64,000 nucleotides of DNA from Paenibacillus pini JCM 16418 (GCF_000576305.1 NZ_BAVZ01000004.1:62001-126000), one strand, 5' to 3'. Positions 9,244 through 19,022 are shown, counted from the stretch's first letter. A program made the numbers and translations. The notes: generated by a model not told the origin, from the sequence alone.

Positions 9244-9891
9244 TTAAAAGAATCTAGGTATCACCTTGTATACCTTAGTCCATTCTTCAAGGTATAACAC
9301 TTTAGATATGTATAACACATTGAAAATAAATGGAATGATGATCAAGAAGATCAAACTTCTAATCAAACCCGTATTGGATCGTTTTCTAGACAAATAGAAT
9401 AATAAGTAAAGGAATAGAACGAATGAACATATCATTAAAGTTAACCACAAATACTCTAACGTTATGGATAGTTTTATATTTGTAAAATAGATATCATACA
9501 GAAGCATATTGATATTCTCTATAAAGATGGCCACAATATATATGGGTAACCCAGAATATAGTAAAATTCTTCTGCTTAATTTGTAAGATACATCTCCACC
9601 ACATATTTTCAAAACCAGAAACATGATAAATCCCTTAATGAAATATGTGAATATGCCAATAAAGAGACCCATAACAATAATCATAATCCATTCCATAAGC
9701 CAGTTATGGTAACTAACTAAACTAACTAAATACCCTTGAGAATTAAAATATCTTGATTCATGGATTCCAAATGATATCGCTATACCAGATAACAAAATGA
9801 TAAATCTATTCATTACGGTATCCGTCAGAATTTTTGTTTCCATCCATCGTATAACAAAATTTAGATCATTTGATTCGTTATTGCGTTTCAA
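9244..9891 (-). CDS. Multi-pass membrane protein, Yip1-like
   Basis: 215 aa with about five hydrophobic helices (for instance FIILLSGIAISFGIH, WIMIIVMGLFIGIFTYFI, YLWLTLMICSFVLFLYLLFYL, SLIFLIIIPFIFNVLYI). The spacing and the GxxxxxxxF helix pattern recall the Yip1/YIP1 family, but no signature is decisive. It lies upstream of the two small membrane-protein genes and 31 bases downstream of an esterase gene, all on the same strand. Confidence 0.55.
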   Translation of the reverse strand: MKRNNESNDLNFVIRWMETKILTDTVMNRFIILLSGIAISFGIHESRYFNSQGYLVSLVSYHNWLMEWIMIIVMGLFIGIFTYFIKGFIMFLVLKICGGDVSYKLSRRILLYSGLPIYIVAIFIENINMLLYDIYFTNIKLSITLEYLWLTLMICSFVLFLYLLFYLSRKRSNTGLIRSLIFLIIIPFIFNVLYISKVLYLEEWTKVYKVIPRFF

Positions 9892-9922
9892 AAGATCACC
9901 TCCATCTTTTGATTCTTCTCGT

Positions 9923-10570
9923 TTATACGAATAGCCTTTTATGACTCAACATCCAAGTATAGATATCTGGATTGCTAAAAGTCTCATCCATTATAAAGTG
10001 TTTCAGATTTGGATATGAGGTGAATTTAATATCACCATCCACCCCCTTTAATGCTGCAACCATATCTTCGGAGCCCTGAATTGAAACAACATCATCATCT
10101 TCTCCATGAAATGCCCAAATAGGTATATCTTTTAAGAGAAGAGCCTTTTCTGTATCAAACCAACCAGAGATTGGAACGACTGCCGCAAATCTTTCGGGTG
10201 CGAAAGCCGCGAGATCCCAAGCTCCATTTCCACCCATACTAAATCCAACTAAATATACTCTTTCACGATCCACTCTATATGTAGAAATAATCTCATCTAA
10301 TAGAGTAAGAACAGCTTCTCGTTCAAATGGCCAAGATGATGACTCAGGACATTGCGGAGTAACGACTATAAATTTAAAATCTTGTTTTCTTTCAGCTGTC
10401 CAGTTAAGACCATAATCGTCTAGTAAATGTATGTTATCTCCGCGTTTCTTGTTTCCGTGAAGGAATAATATGATTGGCCATTCCATATTCTGGTTGGCTT
10501 CATATTCATCGGGCACAAACAATTGATAGTTCATATGCACCAATTTTTTATCATTATTTCGAACGATCAT
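9923..10570 (-). CDS. Alpha/beta hydrolase, prolyl oligopeptidase/esterase-like
   Basis: 215 aa cytoplasmic alpha/beta hydrolase. The oxyanion strand motif is WPIILFLHGNKKRGD, the nucleophile Ser is at about residue 111 in GFSMGGNGAWDL, the acid is in FHGEDDDVV near 160, and the catalytic His is near 191 in NLKHFIMDE. This resembles the family of predicted peptidases/phospholipase-like esterases (COG4099). Substrate unknown. No signal peptide. Confidence 0.8.
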   Translation of the reverse strand: MIVRNNDKKLVHMNYQLFVPDEYEANQNMEWPIILFLHGNKKRGDNIHLLDDYGLNWTAERKQDFKFIVVTPQCPESSSWPFEREAVLTLLDEIISTYRVDRERVYLVGFSMGGNGAWDLAAFAPERFAAVVPISGWFDTEKALLLKDIPIWAFHGEDDDVVSIQGSEDMVAALKGVDGDIKFTSYPNLKHFIMDETFSNPDIYTWMLSHKRLFV

Positions 10571-10730
10571 TTAAGATACCCCTCCGATTCTATATTAGAT
10601 ACTTCCTCTCCATACGTATTCCTATCTCTTTTATACCATATCACCTAATAATTCCCACTTTAGAATTAACATACAGAATATCTTATTTATGAAATAAAAG
10701 AAACTATATTTTCCTCTTCATGACATAAAA

Positions 10731-10761
10731 AAGAGAACCTGGGATTATCCCGGGTTCTCTT
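10731..10761 (-). terminator. Terminator of the DegV gene
   Basis: A 14-bp stem with one wobble (10731-10744 with 10748-10761), 3-base loop and a TTTTTT tail on the minus strand. It stands 30 bases beyond the restored DegV stop at 10791, a normal distance. In the unrestored frame the stop codon would fall inside the hairpin. Confidence 0.85.
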
Positions 10762-10790
10762 CTTCGATATATCTGGTATCGGAGTCGTGA

Positions 10791-11629
10791 TTAAAAAGCC
10801 AATCCAATTCCACCTTCGCCCGCATAAGTTCCCATAATGGTCCCATATTCGAGAATAAAACTTCTTTAAATGGATGTTTCTCAAGAATTCGATTCTTAAC
10901 CTCAAGAGCTCTCTTCTCACAATTACTGTGGACGATCGCAATGACTGCCTTCTCATAATCATGCTGCTTCTCTTCGAGACGTGCCAAAAGACTTGTGATC
11001 GCCTTTTGAATGCCGCGTGTCTTCCCCATAACTTCGACGGTTCCTTCTTCGCTAATTTTAAGAAGCAACTTAATATTCATCACCGAAGCAACCGTTCCTG
11101 ATATACGACTTAGTCGTCCGCCCTTCATGACGTTCTCCAACGTATCCAGTGTGAAAAAGGCGCTAACTCCCTTTATATAGTGATTCACTTTGTCTTTAAG
11201 TTCAACAATGCATGAACATGACTCAGACCATTTAGCAGCCATAGCTACAACTAATGAAAGTCCACCTGAAAAGGTTTTGGAATCAATAACCTCAATCTTA
11301 TTCGTGTGGCCTTCGTCTTCATACATTTCTTTAGCAATCATCGCAGTCTGATACGTACTGCTAATATTAGAAGACATACTGATGACCAAAATATCGGTTC
11401 CTTCTTCTACTTCCTTGAACTTTTCTAAGAACTGCATCGGACTTGGACTTGCAGTCGTCGGTAATTCCTTGGACTCTCTCATTTTAGCGTAAAAGGTCTC
11501 AGTATCCATATCTTCATGGGCTTTCTCATTTTCGAAATGAACAGCTAATTTAATAATGGAAATATCAAATTTCTCAACGTACTCTTGTGGCAGGTCAGAA
11601 CCGCTGTCAGTGATAATCTTGATCGCCAT
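10791..11629 (-). pseudogene. DegV family fatty-acid-binding protein, frameshifted near its C-terminus
   Basis: DegV proteins bind a fatty acid (FakB-like) and present it for phosphorylation. The N-terminus IKIITDSGSDLPQEY, the core PTTASPSP and the segment VISMSSNISSTYQTA are typical. The ORF runs on to 10745 with an odd tail. Another frame, however, reads MGTYAGEGGIGLAF then TAA at 10791, the canonical DegV ending, so one base appears to be missing near 10837 (in CCATTATGGG). Restored length is about 279 aa, the family norm. Start ATG 11629 has AAGGAG 12 bases upstream, rather far; a TTG at 11656 is the alternative. Confidence 0.85.
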
Positions 11630-11775
11630 ATATAGTGTAGGCTCCTTCTGCAACAATAATATTTATTCTGTAACTCAAAGATTATACTAACTCTAACTTA
11701 TATTCAAGCATCAGTCTATTTACATATAAGGCAATCTTCGTACAGTTATATTTGTCTAAATAATACACAAATTAT

Positions 11776-13584
11776 CTAATTCACATTACTGCTATACAGA
11801 CGTCCACCGCCAGTGCGGACATCATTCTGGGCTGTTGTTCCTGTGGCTGCGCTTGTTGAAAAGACAACATACCCAGCTGAGTTATCTAAGTTCACCGTAT
11901 TATGATCAAACGAGTTATTCGTTCCCGTCACGTAGGCAGTTCCATGTGTTCGAACTTGAAATGCATCTACAATCTTCTCATTCCCATTCCGATAACCCTG
12001 ATTATAACGTATGATCGTATTCACTCCTTTAACATCTATGAAGCTATCCGCGCTATTCTCTCCGTTAATTCCCGTACCATTAAACGTGCAGTACTCTACA
12101 ATAGTACCACTTGCCCCTTCTTTGATATCAATATGTTCAGCTGTAATTCCACCATCAAATAAGGTATGACTGATCATGTTACCATTAACTACATGCTCGT
12201 AGTTTGAACTTGAATCGGACCCTACGTATGCCCCTTCTCCATAGCCAGCTTGATATTTACCAGTGTCATATATCGTAGAATATTGAAGCGTATTATAGGA
12301 GCTTCCATCACGAAAATGTATACCTTCATCCCCGATATTGTGAACTTTAACGTTATCAATTAGATTGTTGTTCCCATTATCAATCATAATTCCTTTTTGA
12401 GCATTCGTTACTTCAACATAACGGATTTGCCAATAGTCTCCTGTCAGATGTATACCGTAGGAGCCATCGTTGACATTATTCCCCTTAAGGATGGCAGGAT
12501 TTGCTGGATCGCAGCTTGTCAGAATAATCGGACTAGATAGAGTTCCATTTTGATTTGAGTAGAATAAGCCTTGGCCACCGGGATCTCCGCTTGTGGTTTG
12601 AACTCCCGTATACGTACCTGGAGCTACGGAGATAATCGATCCGGGGATGGCATTTTTCATCGCATTTTGAATCGCCGTGGTTGTATTCAGTGCTTGCGTA
12701 CAGCCTGTTTGCGGCGGTGGTGTGTTACTTGCTTTCGTAGTTACCATAATCGAATTACTTTGTAATGAGACATTACCCGCAGCATCTCTTGCTTTAACAT
12801 AATAGCTATAAGCAGTAGTTGCTGTTAAACCGATATCCGTCGTAGAAGTGCCTGGAACACTTTTAACGAATACGCCGTTTCGATACACATCATAATTTGT
12901 TACACCTACATTGTCTAATGAAGGATTCCAACTCAGATCGATAAGACTGCTAGAAGCAGCAGATCCATTCAAATTGGTTGGTATTGTTGGGGCCTGCTTA
13001 TCCCCTTCCGAACCCACACCACTACTACTAATGATAAGTTGTGGCTTATTCGAGCTGTTCTCATTACTGCTTAGAGTTGTGTATTTCCCATCACTCTCTT
13101 GCAGTGCAAAGGAAACGTTCATATCTCCAACAGCCTCCATGCTCACGTAAGAAGTAACATCTATCTCATAATAAGTACTTGTATTTGTCATAGAAACATG
13201 CGCTGATGGGCTGCCAAGCGAAGGCTTATTGTTCCAGGTAATAGAGGATTGCGTCCAGCTATCAGACGTTTCATAAGCTGTAAGTGTTGTATTAAAGGAA
13301 GCGCTCCCATATAACCTTAACTTAGCACTCGTAACCCCCGAAATCCCCGAAAGATTAAATTTAATGTAGGCGTGGCGCGAGCTTGAAGGATCATTTTTAA
13401 TAATAAGAGATGTAGAAGCACCATAGTTAGAAGCAGCATTACTCTGTTGCACGTAGGAATCATCCGCTGGACTCAGAACGACCGTTGTTGCTGCCTTTGC
13501 TGTGTTAGGAGTAATCATGATGAGTGATATCATAAGCGACATAATTACTAATTTAACGATATTTTGATTAATCAACTTAAACAT
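11776..13584 (-). CDS. Secreted DNRLRE/fibronectin III/right-handed beta-helix protein, polysaccharide-lyase-like
   Basis: Secreted protein of about 602 aa. ATG 13584 is chosen for its AGAGGA site; it is followed by a signal peptide ending around NTAKAA. Domains in order: a DNRLRE (TGF-beta propeptide-like) domain starting VVLSPADDSYVQQSNA, a fibronectin III domain (DKQAPTIPTNLNGSA to SIMVTTKAS), and a parallel beta-helix from about residue 305 (IISVAPGTYTGV; NLIDNVKVHNIGDEGIHFRD) of the pectate-lyase superfamily. It probably degrades or binds an extracellular polysaccharide; the substrate cannot be told. Divergent from the SLH gene 150 bp away. Confidence 0.8.
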   Translation of the reverse strand: MFKLINQNIVKLVIMSLMISLIMITPNTAKAATTVVLSPADDSYVQQSNAASNYGASTSLIIKNDPSSSRHAYIKFNLSGISGVTSAKLRLYGSASFNTTLTAYETSDSWTQSSITWNNKPSLGSPSAHVSMTNTSTYYEIDVTSYVSMEAVGDMNVSFALQESDGKYTTLSSNENSSNKPQLIISSSGVGSEGDKQAPTIPTNLNGSAASSSLIDLSWNPSLDNVGVTNYDVYRNGVFVKSVPGTSTTDIGLTATTAYSYYVKARDAAGNVSLQSNSIMVTTKASNTPPPQTGCTQALNTTTAIQNAMKNAIPGSIISVAPGTYTGVQTTSGDPGGQGLFYSNQNGTLSSPIILTSCDPANPAILKGNNVNDGSYGIHLTGDYWQIRYVEVTNAQKGIMIDNGNNNLIDNVKVHNIGDEGIHFRDGSSYNTLQYSTIYDTGKYQAGYGEGAYVGSDSSSNYEHVVNGNMISHTLFDGGITAEHIDIKEGASGTIVEYCTFNGTGINGENSADSFIDVKGVNTIIRYNQGYRNGNEKIVDAFQVRTHGTAYVTGTNNSFDHNTVNLDNSAGYVVFSTSAATGTTAQNDVRTGGGRLYSSNVN

Positions 13585-13736
13585 GTATATCAGTCCTCTC
13601 GTATTGTAAATCATGTACCAAGTATACGAGCGCAGAAATGATTTCATGTATACGCATTGCCCTTGCAACATTAGTCAGATAGTTTTCGTTTAATTAGATA
13701 AGCCTAGTGGCTAAATATGGGATAGAGGTGAATCCA

Positions 13737-14396
13737 ATGCGAATTAAACAAACACTTACTGCAATGGCAGCCGTTTGCCTTCTCTCTGTCTCTTTGGGGA
13801 GCACTATTTTTGCAAATGGTTCAGAGTTCAAGGATATTAGCTCAAGCGTCGCTAAAGACCAGATCATGTCACTTAAAGACCGTAATCTGGTAAAGGGAGT
13901 AACTGCGACTGAATTCCAACCCCAAGCAAAATTAAGCAACGCTCAAGGCGTACAACTCATTGCTAGTGGTCTACAGTTAAGTCTCGCTGCAATAGATTTC
14001 AACAAAGCGCCAAGAGCCAGCGATCTATTCTCAAATGTAAATGATAAGGCATGGTTTGCAGAAGCATTCATTAATGCTCACTATAACGGGGTAGATATCC
14101 CTAAAGATATGGATCCCTCCAAATCGATGACCAAAGAAGAGTTCACTTACTACTTGATGGGGGGCCTTGAGAAAGTAGGGAATTTGCCAATGGTAAAAAT
14201 AGCCCCGACTCCAATAACGGATAACGGAGATATGAACTCCATGTATGAAGGCAGCATTCAGCGTTCACTGCTGTGGAAGATCAACTCACTAGACGGAGCA
14301 CAAAACTTCAATCCTAAGCGCAATATTACTCGGGAAGAAGCAGCGATTATGCTATACAATGCGCTAGAATATCTAAAAGCTCATCTTCAGTCATAG
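13737..14396 (+). CDS. S-layer homology (SLH) domain protein
   Basis: 219 aa exported protein. ATG 13737 follows GAGGTG at 6 bases; a signal peptide (AAVCLLSVSLGSTIFA) comes first. An SLH-type repeat (EFKDISSSVAKDQIMSLKDRN with EFQPQAKLSNAQGV) and a second degenerate one (NFNPKRNITREEAAIMLYNAL) suggest binding to secondary cell-wall polymer. The protein is almost only SLH repeats with no other domain seen, so it may be a small wall-associated accessory protein. A strong terminator follows. Confidence 0.75.
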   Translation: MRIKQTLTAMAAVCLLSVSLGSTIFANGSEFKDISSSVAKDQIMSLKDRNLVKGVTATEFQPQAKLSNAQGVQLIASGLQLSLAAIDFNKAPRASDLFSNVNDKAWFAEAFINAHYNGVDIPKDMDPSKSMTKEEFTYYLMGGLEKVGNLPMVKIAPTPITDNGDMNSMYEGSIQRSLLWKINSLDGAQNFNPKRNITREEAAIMLYNALEYLKAHLQS

Positions 14397-14428
14397 AATA
14401 TTGTAATAAAATTCATACTCATGGTATT

Positions 14429-14474
14429 AAAAAAGCATTGCTGAAGGGTATTTTCCCTTCAGCAATGCTTTTTT
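14429..14474. terminator. Bidirectional terminator between SLH and Cu/Zn SOD genes
   Basis: A 20-bp perfect stem (14429-14448 with 14455-14474, core GCATTGCTGAAGGG) with a 6-base loop, ending in A/T runs at both sides. Confidence 0.95.
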
Positions 14475-14498
14475 AGATTACATCCATATCATTGAAGA

Positions 14499-15041
14499 CT
14501 ATTCGATCCGAGCGCAACCAATTCGGTTTCCCGAATTGCCTGAAGGGTCTGTTACATAATCGTCTGCTTTCTCATGGATAATGATTGACGTTCCCCCGGG
14601 CTTTAATAACGAGTTAGAAGCACCTCTTGTGAGTGAAACGGTTTTGCTCTCTAGATCTGCAATAACCGTCCCGTCCTGCTTCACATCAATATTCAGTAAA
14701 TCACCAGCATGAAAGCCTTTCGGATTGTTAAACCCATGCTCCTTATGCTTGGGATTTAAATGCGCCCCGGCAGATTTAAAGTCCGGTGTATCACATTTAC
14801 CATTTTCATGGAAGTGGATACCATGCACACCAGGCGGGAGATTCTTGGCCTCGATGTGTAGCTTAACCGCATCATCCTGCCCCGTTAACAAAGCAGTCCC
14901 GACCTCTTCACCCTTGGTGTTGATAATTTTCACTGTGACTTGTGATTCTTTCGAACTCGCATTCACTGCTGGTGCAGCGCAGGTAGCCCCTAATAGAACA
15001 AAGCCTAGGCTAAGGCTGACTGACATGACCATTTTTTTCAT
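14499..15041 (-). CDS. sodC: Secreted Cu/Zn superoxide dismutase family protein
   Basis: 180 aa with an N-terminal signal (MSVSLSLGFVLLGATCAAP; the Cys could be lipidated but the lipobox is imperfect). All metal ligands are visible: HFH in GIHFHENGKC, the bridging His in GAHLNP, His in KEHG, His and Asp in GFHAGDL, and His in IIIHEKADD. The signature GNSGNRIGC carries the active-site Arg. Some Bacillus homologues lack part of the copper site, so retention of the full set supports real dismutase activity (inference). It would remove superoxide outside the membrane. Confidence 0.88.
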   Translation of the reverse strand: MKKMVMSVSLSLGFVLLGATCAAPAVNASSKESQVTVKIINTKGEEVGTALLTGQDDAVKLHIEAKNLPPGVHGIHFHENGKCDTPDFKSAGAHLNPKHKEHGFNNPKGFHAGDLLNIDVKQDGTVIADLESKTVSLTRGASNSLLKPGGTSIIIHEKADDYVTDPSGNSGNRIGCARIE

Positions 15042-15127
15042 TTGAGTTTTTCGTCCTCCTGTTGCTGGTATAGGGTTCCTTATTAGGGTTGCCTTTTTCC
15101 AGAAAAAGAAAACGCTTGTCGTTTAAA

Positions 15128-15658
15128 TTATAGATTAGCTTCCCGAATTCGTTGTAGCTGTCTGATATGAGTAGATTCATGAATAGCAATAAAATGTGCC
15201 CATTGGTTCGCGTTTAGTTCAAATCCGAATGGATGTGGAAATAGAAGTTCATTCGTATTACGCTCGGTTAGCTTCGGAAGGAATGCTTTTGTTGCTGCAC
15301 GCATATCTTCTAACTTCTGAATAGCTTCCTCATACGAAATTGTGCCTGAAGGTCTCGCTTGCTCAGGTGCTTCAATTTTCTGTCCAATAATTCCACTACT
15401 TTTCAGAATATCCATTACATCCGTCTTTTTCTCATCCAGTGGTTCAGAAGGACCAATAAATTCTGTTAGCATAGCATTCTTCAACTGATAGAGAATCATG
15501 CCTTCAAGTTTGCTGATGTGCTCAACAACCTCTGTAACAGTCCATCCTTCTGGTTTCTCGCGAAGCTCTTTCTCCTCGGGTCCAAAAGAATCTAATACGT
15601 TCATCAATTGTTGACGAACATTATCCATATAAGGTATGATATCCTGAAATTTAACCAT
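15128..15658 (-). CDS. DinB family protein
   Basis: 176 aa four-helix bundle protein of the DinB/YfiT superfamily. ATG 15658 has GGAGGAG at close spacing. Metal-binding histidines are expected in VVEHISKLEG and in HFIAIHESTHIRQL. Members are often thiol (bacillithiol) transferases or damage-induced proteins; the specific role is unknown. The start and length fit the family. Confidence 0.8.
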   Translation of the reverse strand: MVKFQDIIPYMDNVRQQLMNVLDSFGPEEKELREKPEGWTVTEVVEHISKLEGMILYQLKNAMLTEFIGPSEPLDEKKTDVMDILKSSGIIGQKIEAPEQARPSGTISYEEAIQKLEDMRAATKAFLPKLTERNTNELLFPHPFGFELNANQWAHFIAIHESTHIRQLQRIREANL

Positions 15659-15944
15659 AGTAATCTCCTCCGAATAATTCATGTTGAAATACCTCTCTAT
15701 TGTAGCACTTCTGAAATTGATCTCCAAAATAGCGTAGCAAATAGTCCAATATGTTCATTTTTAAATATATAAATATGTATTAACTTAGTTATTTAAGCTC
15801 AATACAATCAAAATATTCTACAGTATACTCTTCCTAAATCGCAAGAAGTTGAGAGCAATTGCTGAGGTTAAAAGTGAATTCCGTGTTACTTCCGACGCAG
15901 AATCATTTTTTCTATATGCGACATTTCTTTTAACCTAAAAGTAT

Positions 15945-16042
15945 AAGCGCTTAAACTATGTGCTTAAGAGAGGAGGACAATAACTACCGAAATTCTAAAG
16001 TAATGTATGTTGGTTTTATTTGATTACAAAGTTAAAGCGCTT
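15945..16042. promoter_or_regulatory. Two AAGCGCTT palindromes upstream of the chitosanase gene
   Basis: Identical 8-bp palindromes AAGCGCTT occur at 15945-15952 and 16035-16042, 90 bp apart, in otherwise AT-rich DNA. They have the central CG of LacI-family operators and partly match cre, but fail the outer cre positions. Between them AGGAGG at 15971 looks like a ribosome site with no start codon in range. The rest of the 15659-16126 gap shows nothing else clear. Confidence 0.45.
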
Positions 16043-16126
16043 ATCTTATTTAGAATACGTAGAATTTTCATATTAAGAATAATTAAAATATATGAATAAA
16101 TATCACATTATTCTAGGAGGAATTAT

Positions 16127-17158
16127 ATGTATAAGACAAGTAATAAACCCGCTAATCATAGAGTGAAGTTCTTGATGATTTTACTTTCCTTTACCGTGGT
16201 AGCTTCATTCTCCAGCTTCTCTGGCCCTATTCAAACAAAAGCTTATGCTGATGAGGATATTGCTCCTATAGAAGAAAATATAGATTCGAGTGAAATATAT
16301 AACGATGCGAATGAAGCAAATATTCAATCGTTTTCTGTAACAGATGAGAATTCTTTGAGTAGCGTAGCTGCTGCAGCTATCGATCATGATGCCAATTTTT
16401 CAGCTTCAACCTTGCAATTCCTAAAGACTAATACAAAACTCGATGGTGAGCAATGGGATAATATTATGAAGCTCGTGAACAAACCTGAGCAGGATTCTTT
16501 AAAATGGACTGATTTCTATGGCTATGCAGAAGATATTGGAGATAACCGTGGATACACCATTGGTATCTTTGGAGCAACGACAGGCGGTTCGAATGATACG
16601 GGGCCTGATGGTCCAGACTTATTTAAAGCTTTTGATGCTGCTAGTGGTGCTAGCAGCCCTTCCATTGCAGGTGGATTAACACGTGCGGGTCTGAAGGGTA
16701 AAATGAGCGGTTCGATTCTCAAGCTCAGTGATAGCGATAGTGTTATCAAGAAGAAGATCAAAGCTCTTCAAAACAATGAAGCTTGGAGAGAAGCGATGTG
16801 GCGTACATTCTATGACACGTACATTAAATATAGTGTACAGCAAGCACAGAAACGCGGATTCACTACGGCTCTAACCATTGGATCATTTGTCGACACAGCA
16901 CTGAATCAAGGGGCTACTGGTGATTCTGGTAGTCTGGAAGGAGTTCTGTCCCGTTCTGGAAGCAGCACCAATGAGAAGACTTTTATGACGAATTTCTATG
17001 CTAAACGTACTTTGATCGTAGACACCAATGACTACAACCAAGCTCCAAATGGTAAAAACCGAGTAAAACAATGGAGTTCGCTATTGGCCGCTGGCGAAAC
17101 GGATCTCAAGAATGCAGATGCGGCAGTGATTAAAGCGACCAACTGGGAACTTAAATAA
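16127..17158 (+). CDS. Secreted chitosanase (GH46/GH80 type)
   Basis: Endo-acting hydrolase of beta-1,4-glucosamine chains, 343 aa with a signal peptide (FLMILLSFTVVASFSSF) and an acidic propeptide-like linker to about residue 75. The catalytic region reads FYGYAEDIGDNRGYTIGIFGATTGG, holding a Glu and, further on, Asp residues in the pattern of clan GH-I chitosanases, and continues with AWREAMWRTFYDTYI. Start ATG 16127 is preceded by AGGAGG. Assignment to GH46 versus GH80 is not certain. Single gene with its own terminator. Confidence 0.8.
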   Translation: MYKTSNKPANHRVKFLMILLSFTVVASFSSFSGPIQTKAYADEDIAPIEENIDSSEIYNDANEANIQSFSVTDENSLSSVAAAAIDHDANFSASTLQFLKTNTKLDGEQWDNIMKLVNKPEQDSLKWTDFYGYAEDIGDNRGYTIGIFGATTGGSNDTGPDGPDLFKAFDAASGASSPSIAGGLTRAGLKGKMSGSILKLSDSDSVIKKKIKALQNNEAWREAMWRTFYDTYIKYSVQQAQKRGFTTALTIGSFVDTALNQGATGDSGSLEGVLSRSGSSTNEKTFMTNFYAKRTLIVDTNDYNQAPNGKNRVKQWSSLLAAGETDLKNADAAVIKATNWELK

Positions 17159-17175
17159 ACAATAGAAAGTACAAT

Positions 17176-17210
17176 GGAGGACATCTTGGATGCCCTCCGT
17201 TTTACATTTT
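17176..17210 (+). terminator. Terminator of the chitosanase gene
   Basis: GGAGGACATC (17176-17185) pairs with GATGCCCTCC (17189-17198) with one internal mismatch, followed by GTTTTACATTTT. Confidence 0.8.
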
Positions 17211-17218
17211 GAGGTAGA

Positions 17219-18447
17219 TTAGTTGGAAATGACTATAGACTTCGATGTTTCTTCAAAGTAATGAGACTTGGAAGGTATAATAATCGTAACGAAAAGAATT
17301 CCAGCGAGGATTACTGAAACTGTAGAGAACACCAAACATACAAATTGTAATGAAAACAGCTCTGTAGATAGACCAAGTAGCAAAGTCAGTCCGATCTGAA
17401 TGATGCCCTGCACCATATCAGACAAGCTCCCGAACCTTCCCATAATAGATACAGGCACATGGTTCTGGAAGAAGGTAGCATAGCCCGTGTTTGCAAACGC
17501 CATAAAGAAGCCAAGAAATACAAACGCTAAAGTTGCAGTTACAAAATTAAAAGAAGCATAGAACAATACATACCAATAGTAGTTAATAACATCCCTGCAC
17601 CCACATACAACTTTAAATGTACTTTTTTAGACATAAGAGCCGCAGCCGCAGCACCGGCTAAAGAACCTATACCCGTTATACTCACAATAAGGCCGTAATC
17701 ACGATCTGTTAATTCCAAGTGCTGCTTAATAAAGGTAACCTCCTGCGAATCCACAGCGAAACCAAGTAAAGTTGCACCTTGAAACAATATATACACTACG
17801 ATAAAGAACCTAGCTGACCTCATAAATCCATGAACTGCCTTCCAATCATTCACAAGCGTCTTCCACTTTATAGGTTCTCTTAACGTCGCAGGAGCATCAT
17901 CCACATTCGGGAGAAAATAGATAAATAATGCACACACCATAAATGTAGCTGCATTAATGATGATGCATAACTCAGTGCCTACGATCATAATTAGAACGCC
18001 TGCAATAGCTGGTCCCAATAGAAATGCACCAGAGCTTGTCATACTAAGGATTGAATTAAAACGCTTTCTATTCTCAGCAGGAACTAATTTAGTTATGTAC
18101 ACAGAGGAACTAGGGCCAAAGAAAGCACCCACAATATTAATGAGTAATAGTAGCGAATAAATTGCCCATAAGGAAGAAATAAACGGTACGATACATACCA
18201 GTATGCCCCTTATCACATCTACCGTGATCATGAGTTTTCTCTTATTCACCCGGTCAATAATGCTGCCCGACCACATATTCGTAATCAGCATAGCAACAGG
18301 TCTAATCATATAAAGTCCGGCAACTGCCACTGCTGATCCGGTTAAATCTAAGATCGAAATATTAAGTGCTATTAAGTAAATCCAGTTACCTAGATATGAT
18401 ATGCCGATTCCTGATATTAATAATAATGGATTCTTCCAATACTTCAT
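17219..18447 (-). pseudogene. MFS transporter (enterobactin/macrolide exporter-like), frameshifted
   Basis: The first frame (18447 to 17539) gives an MFS N-terminal part with about eight helices (GIGISYLGNWIYLIALNISI; GSIIDRVNKRKLMI loop motif). It stops just after a tenth-helix-like stretch. The second frame (17566 to 17219) continues directly with VTATLAFVFLGFFMAFANTG and two more helices. One missing base near 17555 would restore about 409 aa, a normal 12-helix MFS of the EntS/MefA-like group. Start ATG 18447 has GAGG upstream. It lies downstream of the carotenoid genes on the same strand with a gap of about 70 bases. Confidence 0.75.
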
Positions 18448-18515
18448 GCCGAACCTCGACTCCCAACTAAGTTGTGGTAACTCCTCATGGTTCCTATAAA
18501 GCTTTTAGACAATGT

Positions 18516-19022
18516 TCATTTTTGTCTCCTCCTGCTTATGCGTAGCAATCTCAAGCGATTGTAACGTAGAACGATAATAAAGGGTAAGTTAGCAACGACA
18601 GCGTACAAGATCATGATCCATCCATATAGTTCTTCATTCCACATAAAGAACAGCGGTGCGGGGAGCATGGATATCCAGTGTGTCCATTCACCTCGCCTGG
18701 TTTCTAAAATGAACTTTTGATAATAAGCCAGCTTATGTTCTTCCAGCTTGGACTTCGGAAATCCATCATCAAACATCGCTCCTCCATCGGGCAGTTTATC
18801 CTTCCACAGTCGAATATGCAGATATCGATCATAGAACTTCTCTTCTCTAGACTTCCGTCCTTCCATACCTCTTTTATCCGAATCAATCAACCGCTGACGG
18901 CTAGAGTCAAACCAACGGTCTGGCATTTGCAGGAATAGATAGGACACGCCAAGGTGAAAGAAGAGCCAAGCAGCAATATCAATAAATAACGTCCATAACG
19001 GTGTAAATATCCATATTTGCAA
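18516..19022 (-). CDS. crtO: Glycosyl-4,4'-diaponeurosporenoate acyltransferase
   Basis: Membrane acyltransferase that adds a fatty acid to the sugar of a C30 carotenoid ester, the last step in staphyloxanthin-type pigments. 168 aa against 165 in Staphylococcus. Matches to that family include LHIRLWKDKLPDGG, ETRRGEWTHWISMLPAP and VVANLPFIIVLRYNRLRL. Two or three membrane segments. The start is TTG 19022, after GGAGTGAGG, 6 bases beyond the stop of crtQ, so the genes are coupled. Confidence 0.88.
   Translation of the reverse strand: MQIWIFTPLWTLFIDIAAWLFFHLGVSYLFLQMPDRWFDSSRQRLIDSDKRGMEGRKSREEKFYDRYLHIRLWKDKLPDGGAMFDDGFPKSKLEEHKLAYYQKFILETRRGEWTHWISMLPAPLFFMWNEELYGWIMILYAVVANLPFIIVLRYNRLRLLRISRRRQK

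Noticed and set aside
10687..10962. Short minus-strand frame over the DegV end
   Set aside because: It only reflects the third frame of the DegV gene and its terminator; no family features.
15107..15120. AGAAAACGCTTGTC upstream of sodC as a cre site
   Set aside because: Three mismatches at conserved cre positions; too weak.
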